Of a DNA stretch of 64,000 bases, positions 23,775 through 36,300 are shown piece after piece. The stretch's first letter is position 1. Each line of letters opens with the position of its first letter. The stretch spans positions 248,001 to 312,000 of the forward strand of contig NW_002476162.1 in NCBI RefSeq assembly GCF_000189635.1, in the 5' to 3' direction. Origin of the DNA: Tetrahymena thermophila SB210 (taxonomy: Eukaryota; Ciliophora; Oligohymenophorea; Hymenostomatida; Tetrahymenidae). Below the pieces are notes generated by a model. That model saw only the letters and a list, made by a program, of their open reading frames with translations, was not told the origin of the DNA and ran no database searches. The translations under genes were made by a program, and so were the position numbers.

Positions 23775-26700
23775 TCAAATTTAATCAGGATCTCTTATTC
23801 CGCTTTCTACTTATAAATAATATTCTTGACTAAATATGTTTTATTATATGGTTTGGATAACATTAAATTAATCTATTTCTAAACTTACAACCTCTTCTTC
23901 CTCGTTATTGTTTAGAGCATTTTTGTAATTGATATTTAGATGTATAGCTTTTTTCAATTGTATTTTATTGCTATGATCATCTAAAATGATTTGCATTTAT
24001 TTAGGTTCAGTAATGAAATACTAGATTGTTTTATTAGGAGGACACATTTTGTAAAATTAATAAGACTAAGTTCCTATTTTTTACATTTTGTGTGCTTTGT
24101 AGCCATCGAAATCAAAATGAATAAATAAATCACTTTATACTTTTAAATTTTTGTTATTATTGTCATCATAATTAAATTACAAATACTCCCAGCCTTCACA
24201 AACCCAGCAAATATCTCTGTATTTCTTTTTTTAGGGGTTTACTGTATATAAAATACCTTGAATAGAATGAGTAAAAACATTTGGTGCACCAACTTATTTA
24301 AATAACTCTTGATCTAAGTCATCAGATACTATTTTTTCATCTTTGTTAATAAAACCATTTTCATCAACAAAATAGTTGCTGTTGCCTTCAAAATGCAGTC
24401 CAAAAAGAATCGTATTCTTTTTAATAGCTTCTTAAATAAGTTAGCACTCTTGGCTTTCTAAGTTGCAATTACTCATATCTAAGTGTATTAGCTTTTTATT
24501 TGATGTAAATGCCTCTGCAAACTATTTTCCTATTGTAGGAGGTATCTCTTTCTCGTTAGCAAGTAATTTTTTTGATTAATGGCTGCCCAAATTATTAAAA
24601 CTAATATCTAAAACTTTTAAAGATTAATTTTTCTTAATGCCTTAAGCGATACATATGCCCCCATCTTACCTAAAATTGTTCCATTTTAGGTATAATTCTT
24701 ACAGAGTCATAGAATTTTCTAACAAATCTTTTAATTCTTAACTGCATGCATCGCCTATTTAATTCTAAGAAAGATTAAGTTTTGCTAGACTATTATTTTA
24801 AAGTAAAGCCTTAAACAATGCTTTAGCTCCCAAATCTTTAATCTTGTTATTTTCTAGGTCTAATTAAATTAATCTATTTTTAATAATTAAAAAATGTATT
24901 TAAAAATATGCTATTTGTAATTAAATAATTGATTTTCTATAAAATTGATTTATTATTTATAGCAGATGAGTAAAATTACAAAAATTATGTGTCTTTTTTA
25001 TTGTTTTAAACGATAATGTGCTTTTATTTGGTTTTATTACAACTAGATAGAGTAAATAATAAAATTTAACTATTGCTCTTTTTAATGTATTTTGCAAATA
25101 AATTTGATAAAAGAATTTTATTTAAACAATATTAAAGAAAAAAATTACTGCTGATGATTGCTTTTTAGAACTTCAGAAATCTATATAAGACCCAAATTTG
25201 AAATAAAATTTTATTTTAATATGAGAACTTCGATTCTGTGAGGTAGCTATTTAATCATATTTACGAATTCAGTATCTGTTATATTGTTGTTATTTGCTGT
25301 AATTACAGTAAGATTATTTTTATAAGGTTCTGTGCTGATAACTTTGGTAAAAAATCCTGTTTGTCTAGCAGACATTTAAAAGTTATTGATGTTCAAAACA
25401 CTACAATTTTGATTGTCTTTAAGGTAATTCATTTTTTAAGGAGGGAGTTAGATTTTATTTAATGTAGAAACTAAGTCAACTAAGAATGTAGATTATTACC
25501 CATAAAAATGGTTTTTTTCTTCTATTTTATCAATATTTTTGTGAATAAATCTAAATTGATCTTCAATATTTTAGCTTCCAGGGAGACACTCCTCTTCATG
25601 CTTAATTAAACCCTTAGAGTTATTCATCATTTATTCAATGTACTCTTCATCCTTTTTATTTTAGTCGTTCTTCCTTTTGTTTTTACTATTGTTTTCATCT
25701 GATTATATTTATTATTTAAAGCTATTTATAGCTGTTAAAAAGTTATCACCTATATAATTTTCTGATTCAGGAGACTTTTAGTTTTCATTATGATCACTTA
25801 CTTTCTTATCAAAAAAGTATTATTTAGGAAATTTATTTGGCTTCAAGTTTGGACTCAAGAAGTTTATTTTTTTAAATGATAGATTGGTAGGTGATACTTA
25901 GTAATTCAAAGATTTTGGATTAGAGCTAAACATTGTTTATGTTTTTAATCTATTTATGTTAGGCGAATCTACTTTTAATCTTAAGCTTAATATCCTTTAC
26001 TTTCCAAATTTATTTGTAGTTTATTAACCAATATTGCTGGCTGAGGCTTTATTTAAATTTTCTTGGCTTGTCAAAGTTTAAAATTCCTCGCTTCCATACG
26101 CTATAGGTTCAATATTATGCAAAGTAGACTTTTTTGTTATTTGGCTTTAAATTAAATAGTTATTATTACTATTGTGCTATGAATGGAATTACTAAGTATT
26201 TTTATTAGAATCTGCTTGCTCAATATTTTTTTGATAGCTGAAAGAAGCAACATTATGGTGCTGTGGTGAATAAAAATTGTTTGTATTTTTCTAATTATTA
26301 GCATTTGTTTGAAGGGTTAAATTATTAAGCTTTATTGGCATGGCATTTTTTTTTTCTTACTGAGTTTATTTATTTTTAAATTGGTAATCATCGTTTTTAA
26401 CAATACTCAAACTATTTCTTCTTTCACCATATTCAAATTAATTATTATTAATATTGCTATTGCTAATTTTCTAATTATTTTCTTGAAAATGTTAAGAAGG
26501 TCTCTTTGAATGTTTAACCTAGATAAATTCAGTCTGGCGTTTTTATCTTATTATAGGTTTTTCTTTCTTAAATTCAGGAGAAACATCTAAGCTATTATAG
26601 TCAAACACTATATTTTGTGGGGATTTTTAATCTTAAGCTACTTCTTAGTATATCTATGGTAGAGATTACTTCATGTTGATTTTTAAAGTGGGTTTTTCAC

Positions 26701-26803
26701 TCGCTTTAACATAGCTTGTTTTAGTGTCTTCAATTTAACTCTTCTGGAGATCATATTTGTCTCTTTCGTTCTTAATGATGTTCAGCGATCTAAGTGTTTT
26801 CAT
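23775..26803 (-). CDS. leucine-rich-repeat (ribonuclease-inhibitor type) protein
   Basis: About 900 residues. The N-terminal half (26803 to about 25600) is disordered: rich in S, N, Q and K. Then comes a folded region with leucine-rich repeats of the RNI/NLR type: I-E-V-L-I-L-K-Q-N-F-I at the end of exon 1 (about 25210), and after an intron (about 25154-24880) L-D-L-E-N-N-K-I-K-D-L-G, L-N-L-S-Q-N-Q-I-G, L-D-I-S-F-N-N-L-G and L-D-M-S-N-C-N-L. A C-terminal segment with W-V-C-E-G-W-E-Y and F-D-F-D-G-Y follows the repeats and ends in an acidic E-E-E-E stretch and TGA at 23775. Start M-K-T-L-R-S-L at 26803. LRR folds bind proteins; in ciliates many act in cilia or nuclei, but nothing here tells which. 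Confidence 0.85.
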
Positions 26804-27759
26804 TTCAGCCTTATTTAAAAATTACTGTTAGTTTACTGATTTTTTTTTGAAAATTAATATTTTTACTTATAATTATAGTTTCTATGCTTAATAGCTCGAT
26901 TATTATTATTATTATTTTTTATCATAAAAAAAATTTGAAATTTTATGATTGGGATTGGATGAATGATATAGTGTTTTTGAAAACATATCTTAATTAATTT
27001 TTTTAATTTATTATTTCACAGCTAATAAATAATTCTAAGCAATCAATATTTCTAAGATTAAATTTAATAAGATTTTGTTATTTATTGTCCATAAATTAAT
27101 ATTCATTGAGGATTAAAAATGAATAAACTTTTCAACCACTTGAAAATAATTAAAAAAGAATATTGTTTGATAGACTGCAAATTGATTCCTTACTATAATG
27201 CTAAAATTAATATTATGTAATAATTAAACAAATAAAATACTCTAGGAGCAATTTGTAAAATGAGTAAAAAAATAGGTCATTTAAAACTTAGCTCTAGGAC
27301 TAAAGAATGTATTTCTTTGTAAATTTTTATTATTTGTAGTATAGAGCAAAAGAACAAACATATTAAATAGCCAGTTTTTTACTGATTATAAAATCTGGAT
27401 TTTAAATATAATTTTTAATTAAATAAATTACCTCAATTGAAAATTAATTATATAAAATTATATTTTAGTTGTTTGAAATCTGTGCTTTTTAATATCATAG
27501 CCAAATATCATAATTTAAAGATCTTTAAAAATCAATTATTATTATTACACATTTGCTGTATTAGTTATGCCATACACTAACTTTCTTAGAATTATAAATA
27601 AAGACTTACAAATATTAGATTTTTAATAATAGCTAATAGAATTAATTTAAAAAATCACATATTTGATATAAATAAATAAATAACATAAATAATACTTTTA
27701 ATCAAAAATAATTATTTTAAAATTGAATAATATATTTAATACATATTTTTATTAAACTT
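26804..27759. other. intergenic, AT-rich
   Basis: Between two minus-strand genes; probably holds the promoter of the LRR gene. No gene or structured element seen. Confidence 0.5.
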
Positions 27760-30700
27760 TCAGCTGACTAAGAATTCTTCTTTTTTTTTAGAAAATCCTT
27801 TAATTTCGAAGTAATCGCTTTGAAAAAAGTCATTTTTCTTTTTCACACTCTAAAATTCTTTTTAAGATCTATGACTTCTAAAACCAATATTATGAGTAAA
27901 CATTTTTTATTCTTCTCGACTCTTTTGCATTAAATCAATAGATAATCTAGGACTTGCGAAGTTCGATTTTGAGTTTGAGTTTGTAATTTCTAGATTTAGT
28001 TTATCAAATTTTTTTTTGGATATTGCTTATTCTTATGAAGGAGACTATAGTGGAACTGTAAAGCTATGACTTTATTACTTCTAAATAGTTTTATTTTATA
28101 AAGGTTTACCTAACTTTTGGCATTAATAGATAGGTTAGAGTTAAAAGTGATCGATGCTATTTTGTGAATTATGCTCAGTTGACAAAAATATGGATTTTGA
28201 TTTTTCACATTTCTTTTTCTTATGAAGATCAATATCAATTTGATAGTCGTTGCTCTCTAAGTCATTTTAATCAACAAGCATATAAAAATTCTTTAATTTT
28301 TATTATCTTGGAGTAGTCATTTAAGATTTTATTTTAGAAATAGAGCTTTGCATATCTAAAAATTTGTCAAGCTATTTTGGTTATCCTAATTCTATTTGTC
28401 TCTAACTTTAGAACTATATTGAAGTAGCAGAAATTTTTTCTGGAGATATGGACTCTTACTTTTTTACTTATAGCAAATTCATGCTGCTTTTATGCTTTTA
28501 TACATTATTTAAAGGTATTTGAGTACTCTGCTCATTTGATACAGTTTTTGTTTATTAAAGTTAATTAAAAACAGTTGATATTAATTTTGGTTTGGAAGAA
28601 ATCAGTTTATTAAGTCTTTTTTCTAACAAACCATATCTACTACATTCCATATTTCCTTTAAATGTTTGTCTTACTTTTTTAATGTAAGAGGGATCTTTTT
28701 CTTTTATTTGATGATTAATTTTTTTATCAAGCTATGTTTTCAAGCCCTAGTCAAACCAAAATTAATTTTACCCTGAAGGTGAGGTAGGTTATCCTTCATC
28801 CTCAATATGCTCATCGCTATAAGTTTAAACGTTTCTGAATATATCGATGTCTTCGAACATTAATTTTAAATCTTCATTATTCTAGTTATTATTTTACTCA
28901 CTCATTATTGGTTATTTATGTTGTAATCTTTTTTGGCTGCTTAAGTATCCATTTTATTAGATGCTACCATTTTGTTACTGAGAACCTTCATCAATCAATT
29001 AAAGTGAAGGAATGTGATTATAATACATATTGGGATTTTATTACTAATTATCTTAAAAATTTTTAAAAGATTGTTCTGACTTATTTGCTCCTTAAATATT
29101 TGAAGAACTATTTTTCAAAGATAGTACTAGTGTCTTAGACTAAAAATTTTATTGAGGCAAAAATTGTTACATAAAATTTTGAGTAGTGTTTCTACAGAAA
29201 AAACTCTTTCGTTCAGAATTATTAGGAGCTCCAAAATCCTTCTAAGAACTACTTCTAAAAGTATTTATATTTTTTTAATTTAGTTCTAGATTGAGCTTCT
29301 TTGCTGAGGCTACACTATCTATTCTCTCTAAATGATGCTCTAATTTTGAGTGAGCATATTTTTGCATGGCAATTTTGAAGAAAAAAAACTCATTTATTAG
29401 CTTTAGTAATTAGCTCTTTTATATTACATAAACTGTTACATCTGTCAAGCATTTTGCAGTGTATGTACGAAACTTTTTATTGTAAAAAAGATCTTCTGAT
29501 CCAATAAATTCTTTTGCTGAAACTATTATATAATCTAATTAGCATGTCTTTAGTTTTCCTTTCTTCGATGTAGATGGATTTGTCAGAGAATCATTCAAGT
29601 TGTTATGATTACTCTCGATGTCATATGAATATTATTAAGTTGTCTCATTATAAGTAAATCTTATATGTTTCGATAATTAAAGCTCTCCTTTCTTTATTAA
29701 ATAAAGAGAATCTGTGGGATCTCCTTCCTAGAAAAGATTCCACCCTTAATTAAGTTTAATCTTAGTAGAAAAATCTAAGACAATTTAATTTAATTATTCA
29801 GGCTTAATCTTATTCTCATTAAAGCAGAGGCTTTATTAAAAAAATTTCACCTTCTTTTCCATCTTATTCTATATTTAATTAAAAGAAATTGAGACTCTAA
29901 TTAATATTTTTACTGATAAAAAATAGAAGAAAAATTATAATCACTGGTTGATTTTTTTAGTAATTGTTAATTACAATTACACTCTTATTAATTTTCAAGA
30001 ATAATAAACTTTTCAATCTAAATTCTTTTTAAAAATTGATAACAAAAAATGTATTTTGGTTTTGTGTGTGTGTTAAATTACTAATTTTTGCTAATATTTT
30101 ATTTTTATTATTTTATATATTTTGATTATTTCTTAGTAAAATTGATGCAACTGCTAAAAAGTAGAAAATGTATGAATTGTTATATTAAAGGAGATTGAAT
30201 AATTCTAATATTGTTAAAATCTTACGTAAGATATTTCCCTGATGAGTTCTTCATAATCAGACTTTTATATGGAAAGGACGATAGTATCTTGAACAGCTAG
30301 TATCGTAGCAGAACGTGGTTTTCTTATCAAAAGTCCAAAATCACCAAAAACTTCTCCATCTGTTAAAAATTTGATGTGGTTATATTTCATAATAGTAACT
30401 TCATCTTCTACTAAAAAATATTATTTCCAGTTAAATATTTCTTAGCGAGTTAAAGGGATGCCAGGAATAATTACATCATGATCTTAATACTAGTAATCAT
30501 CTAGTCTTTTTTTTTTCAATAATATATTTTTCTTTATTTGTAGAGCGGGTTAAAAAGGAGATACTGTTGTGATTTTTTTAATATTTTGATTAATTTTAAT
30601 TTGCCTTTCGCTGTTAATTTGCGAAAAATTAGACTTCTTCCTAGACTGCATTGCAGTTAAGGGAGAGTTATATTCATCATAATTCTTTGAACTATCTAGG

Positions 30701-31356
30701 GAGTGTTAAGATTTTTCAAAATCATTACTTTTATCTAATTTTTTTATATTATTTTTATTTGTGCTTATATTAGGAAAGTTCAGAAGAAGTGAATACTGAT
30801 TCTATTCATGTGTCATTTTTTTTAAAGGACTCTCAATAGAATTACTTGAGAAAGAATTATTCTAAAGCTCTTCTTTGATTTATGCAATTTCATTTTTAGA
30901 TTTAGGCACTAAAACACTCACTTTACCCTTTACAATTAAGTAGAATTTATCTGGACGATCTCCATACCAAAACACAGGTTTGCCTTTTTGAATTTTTTCT
31001 AATTAAACACAGTTTGAAATTTAGTTTAATAAGGATTTATTATATAATTTAGTTTTTTAAATAAACTGATTTGATTCTATCACTCTAATAATGGCTTTTT
31101 ATTCTTTCAAATTGCGCTAATAAATTGGCTTTTTTAGAGCCATCAAAGCATTTTTTATTTTATCATCCATACTAAGAAATGGATTTTCAATTTCTTCTAA
31201 CGTAGTTTACTTGTTGAATTATCTAACTATATTTTTGTTCATCTTTTCAATCTCATCTTAGTTTAATTTAGATTAGCTTCCAAATATCAAAGCATCTTCA
31301 ATCTTTAAAGGTATTTCCCTATCGCTGTCTATAGGAGAAATGTTTTCCAATGACAT
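27760..31356 (-). CDS. protein with two cyclic-nucleotide-binding domains
   Basis: Exons 31356-30226 and 29868-27760 (357-bp intron between) give 1079 residues in one frame. Start M-S-L-E-N-I-S-P at 31356. First cNMP-binding fold: V-F-W-Y-G-D-R-P-D and F-Y-L-I-V-K-G-K-V-S-V near residues 130-150, a disordered insert of roughly 130 residues, then the phosphate-binding-cassette-like F-G-D-F-G-L-L-I-R-K-P-R-S-A-T. The expected Glu is Asp and the Arg is kept. Second fold begins in exon 2: L-F-Q-E-G-D-P-T-D-S-L-Y, K-K-G-E-L, then I-G-S-E-D-L-F and Y-T-A-K-C without the cassette Arg, so this site probably does not bind nucleotide normally. The C-terminal half is S/N/Q-rich and disordered. No kinase domain or membrane span. 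Likely a cAMP/cGMP-responsive regulator of unknown partner. Confidence 0.85.
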
Positions 31357-33369
31357 TTAAATAGGAGCTTACAAATAATTTATTGAATACGCTTATTATT
31401 TATCGCTCGGTTATTCAATCATTAAAAAAAAGCTCAATTGAATAATAAATAGTTAATGTTAAGGTATTTATTAGTTTTTTGTTATTTAGTTTTTTTGTAT
31501 AAATTATTAAATCCTAATTTCATCGTAATTACTTTAATTTATAATAAAATTAACATTTAAAAAACAGAATAAATATCAATAACCTAAAATTTGTAAACAT
31601 TCTAATTATCTATTAAGAAATTGTAATGTAAATATCACAAAAATAATTAAGCCTATTAACTTTTTCACTTATCAAAACCACCAAGACTTTTAATGTATTT
31701 TGGTATATTTATTTTGATTTTATGATGAAGTGTTTTGTATAGTTATATTAAGAATTTTACAATTACTGAGCAAAAGTCTTAGCTAGTAAATTATGTATAA
31801 TCTTGATTTACACTAATAGGAAATTGGTAAATCTATCCTTTAAAATTTTCAAAGAATTTTTAATTAATTTAAGATCATCCATCCAGGCTTAGACTTGAAA
31901 TAAGTCAATTAATACCAATTATCTTTAGATACCATTGATTCTAAATATTTTATTTATATTTAACTATAAATCCATTGATATCTATGTAAAATTATTTGAT
32001 CAAATAATACTTTTATAAAACTAAAGACTTACCTCAGATTATTAAAATTTTTTTGTTCATTAAAGTTTTTTAATCAAAAAAAAAAAGTTAGTTTTTAACA
32101 TCAATATGAAGCAATAAAGTTTTCTTAAATAAATCCTAATTTAAAAATTTCATAGACTGGAAATATTTATTACAATTTTAAAACAAGTAATTTGACAGTA
32201 TAATTTTTTAAAGAATTTATATTGATAAAAGATTCATTAAAATGAAATTTTTTTACATTTTTTATGATTCTTCAATTATATAAAAACTAAGCTTTAACTT
32301 TAAATTTATATTTATCATCATTAAATTAATTAAAAGTAATTGAGCCATAATAGCCACTAAAATTTGTTTCAAGCAAAAATTAACACTAGTTACATTGATT
32401 TTAATAATAGCTACTCTATTTTTAATGAACTAATTAGTAATTTAAAATTTTTTACCAAAATTATTATTTTATTTATTGCTATTATATTAACATTCTTCTA
32501 TCTACTTTATTGTAATTTGAGAGAACTCACTTCTATTTACATTATACTGCTTAAAGAAAATAATTTTATATCAAACAAAATTTTAATTTTATTTTAATGA
32601 ATACTTTCATATTAAATAATCAAAATGCAGTAAATTGAAATAACAAAAAATTCATTTTTTAAATTTGTAGATAAATTAATCTATTTATTCTCTGAAAGAC
32701 ATGAATCATTAAAATCCATATTTATGATTCCATTATTTTTTAATTTTAAATTATTTACTTCATTTATAATGTTTACTTTAATTAATTTTTAAATATTTTT
32801 TTACTTAATATAAAATTTGCTAAGTTACGTGAAGGAATTAAAGAAATTGATCATCAACAATAAAAACGAATTAACTTCTATTTTTATTATTTAAAATTTT
32901 TCTATAAATTTTTATTTATTTTTCAAATATTAATTTGCATAATAAATTAATAGAATTTATAATATTAATAAAGTTTATTTTCTATCTGTTTGTTTGCAAA
33001 TAAATAAATCTTTTATTTAGTTTTTTTCGTTTTTGTGTTTTTTTAAAATCTAAATATAATAAAAATTATTTATGATTCTACTAAATTACTTAGAAAATAT
33101 CAATTGCACAATTTCTAGAATACCTTTATTTTATTATTTTATATATAGGCAGTGAGTAAATTTATTGTCATTTAAAAACTTTTTAATTTTATAAGAGATG
33201 ATTAAAAATAAGTAATTAAATTAAAATGATCCCAACCCATCCTTCTAATAATTTGATAAAATATTAATTTATTTTTGTAGATTTATGAAGATTCTAATTT
33301 ATCAAATTTTTTCTTTTAATTAAAAAATAAACAATTAATATAGAAATCCCTGATTGGAATATAGTCAGA
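31357..33369. other. intergenic between divergent genes
   Basis: Lies between the cyclic-nucleotide-binding gene (-) and the piggyBac-derived gene (+), so it should contain both promoters. Very AT-rich. A 70-codon frame near 32364-32597 lacks an ATG start and any TAA/TAG Gln codon and was not accepted. Confidence 0.5.
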
Positions 33370-36300
33370 ATGATATAGCTTTTAAAGAAAAGAAGAAGTT
33401 AATGGTTTTTTGAAAGCAGCTAAGAGTTTACTGAGCAGGAAATTCATGTTAGATAAGAAATTCTCTCTAAACAAGAATAAAAGAACATGGAATTTTGGTA
33501 GAAATGCAAAGAACTTAAAAAAAGGCCTCACCTTTTTTAAACAGAAAAAAAAATAGACTTAGATCACTACTAAGAAAAAGATTTTGATGAGAAAGATGTC
33601 ATAGTTATCCCAATATCAACAAAGAAGAACAATTTAATAATCAATTTAGAAGACTCTCCAATAAGGCATGAGGATCACCAACTAGTAGTTTTAGAGGACA
33701 TTAATGATTGTATAGATATCAGCCAAGATAATATAGTACCGAACTTCTAAATTGAAAGAGCTAATGGAAATTTATTGAATATATAAATTGAAAAAGACAA
33801 CGAAATTACAAGTGAAAAAATGATCAATGACACATTTTAAGCTGTCAAAGATAATCATGAAGAGTCGAAAGTAAATGAAGATATTAATGCTAGTTAAGAC
33901 ACTACTATATTCAACAGAACACTTGTCTAATAATTCATTAATGAGAGAAAGTAAGCCATTACCGAAAATTAGGTAGCTATAGAAGGTAATTTATATTTTA
34001 ATTACTAAAATTACTATAATTAAACTTGTTTTATTTTTATTAGAAAATATCGACAAGACAAAAGAAGCAACTACTGAAACAAATTTTAACCTTTAAACAG
34101 AAAAATAAGTTCAAATATAACATCAAATCAATGAAAACTAGATGTAGGATATTTCATTTAATTAAGGTAAAGCAGTTGTTAGCGTTTCATCAAGTAATAA
34201 TCTATCTGAAAATTAAAGTAATTGTTTATTTATTTTAAGTTTTTAAATTTAAATAAAATCTCTTTGAATGCATTAAAAAGAAATTTAAAGACCAATTGTA
34301 ATAGAAGAAGATAAGATTAATGAGGAGTAGAATAAATTGGATGATGAATGTTAAGAAGATTAAGCCAACTGGATCTGGCTTCCTTTGAAGGCTCCATAAT
34401 AAATTCCTATATCTTACTTTGCCGATTGGAAATTTAAAGGTTAGGATAAAGTTAATTTGGAGTATGGAAAAAATTATGATGCCTCTACTATATTTAGGAT
34501 GCTATTTACTCAGCCTTTATACACTCACATTATTTAAAATATTTACAAAAAATTTAACAAGAGAATAACTAAGAGAAATATTTTCAAAGATCCAATTGAA
34601 ATAAACTCTTATGACATAGATGCATACATATCACTTTTACTCCATTCTCAATGTTTACAGCATCCTAACTTAATCAGTATTTCTTTTCAAATTATTTAAA
34701 ATAAATTAATTTATTTTATTTCAAGTGTGCTTTTGAAAACGAAATTCAATGATTTTTTTTTTTGAAATTTTTCCCAATTATTTTAGGATTTTTATTAATT
34801 ATATTATTATTTATAGATACCATAAATAAGATAAATTAAGACATGGATCATCACATTTTAGAGTTTATTTAAAATAACTTCTCAGTAGGAGCTAAAGTTT
34901 AAGATGAAAATGGCTGTTTTAATGAAATTGCAAAGATTGAATAGTTTATTTCTATGGTTAACTAAAGGTTAAAGTAACTAGTTTAACCAAAAGAGTATCT
35001 ATAATTGTTACATAAAACTATAGAAGGTAACTATTTTAAAAGCAACTCTCAATATTTTTTGGATGAATTCAGATTGTATGACTATAGTAACTCGTTTATC
35101 GTTGATGTTTAATTTGATAAAAGTACTCCAGAATTGAAAAAGTCTTAAGATTATGTTTAGAAATTAATGAGGGTGTAAGCGAATGTGCTTGATAATTATA
35201 AAGGTAAAGGTCATAAAGTTGTTATTCAAAATCAGCTATTTGATGCTGATATCCTTCGTAGTTTGAGACACTAAAACATTGGTGTTGTTACCAGATCTCA
35301 TATAGAAAATATTTAATTTACACCAAAATAATTGAAAATTATTTCTGAAAATAAATTATTCAAAAATTTTTTCTTTATTTATGAAAGAGAAGTATAGGCA
35401 GTTATAACACCATATTCTTTTTCTCATAAATACGCATTTATTTCTAATTTTTTAGGTCTTGAAGATACAAAAGATTTAGCAAATCCTAAAATGGTATTCT
35501 ATTTTTTCTTTATTGATATTTTTTTTTAATTCTAAAATTATTTTTTGCTTTTTTATTGAAAATTATTTATTTATCATCAAAAAAGCAACAAATTTATTCT
35601 GAAAAAGGAGTTGTACTAGATTACAAGGATATTAATCCTAGAGATGTTGAAGGAGTTAAGTGGGATTAATTAGTCTTCTTGCGTGTACTCGATGTTATTG
35701 TAAAAAATACCCACTCTTTGTACCAGTACATTAATAACGATTCTAAGATTACAAAGGAGTAAATCATAAAAGATCTTAAGAAACAATTTCTATAATCTTA
35801 CTAAGCTCATAGAGAGCTCTAGCACAAAATATGTATTGAAAAGATATCAACATCTAAGGATTTTAGGGTTCACTTTTGGGAAGAAAATTAAGGAGGTAAG
35901 AAATAAGAGTGTATAGTGTGCCACACAAAAACTAGAAATTATTGTATTCAATGCAGCGAAAAAAAGAAGTAAATTATTGGATTTTGTGGAAACTCTAACT
36001 GTCTGCAAAAGCATAATGAGCTACCTGCTAAATTGCTCAATTAATAATTTTAATCTGTTGATGTTGATAAAAAGAAAAATCAATATGATAGGCCATATGA
36101 AAGTGCTTCAGAAAGCGGAGGAGGATTTAAAAGTAAACTCGGATTCCGTCCTTTCGATTCTAATAAAGACTAGAGTTCTTTTAAATCTTCTTCAATGAAA
36201 CGACTCGATGGTTATTAGAGCGGTATACATTTTTTTCTAAAACATAAAGTTAAATTTAATTTTTATAAACAAATTTATAGAGGCCGTCTCAAGTATAAAA

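Noticed and set aside
32364-32597. Hydrophobic plus-strand frame of 77 codons
   Set aside because: Begins without ATG, contains no TAA/TAG Gln codons although real genes here are full of them, and shows no motif.
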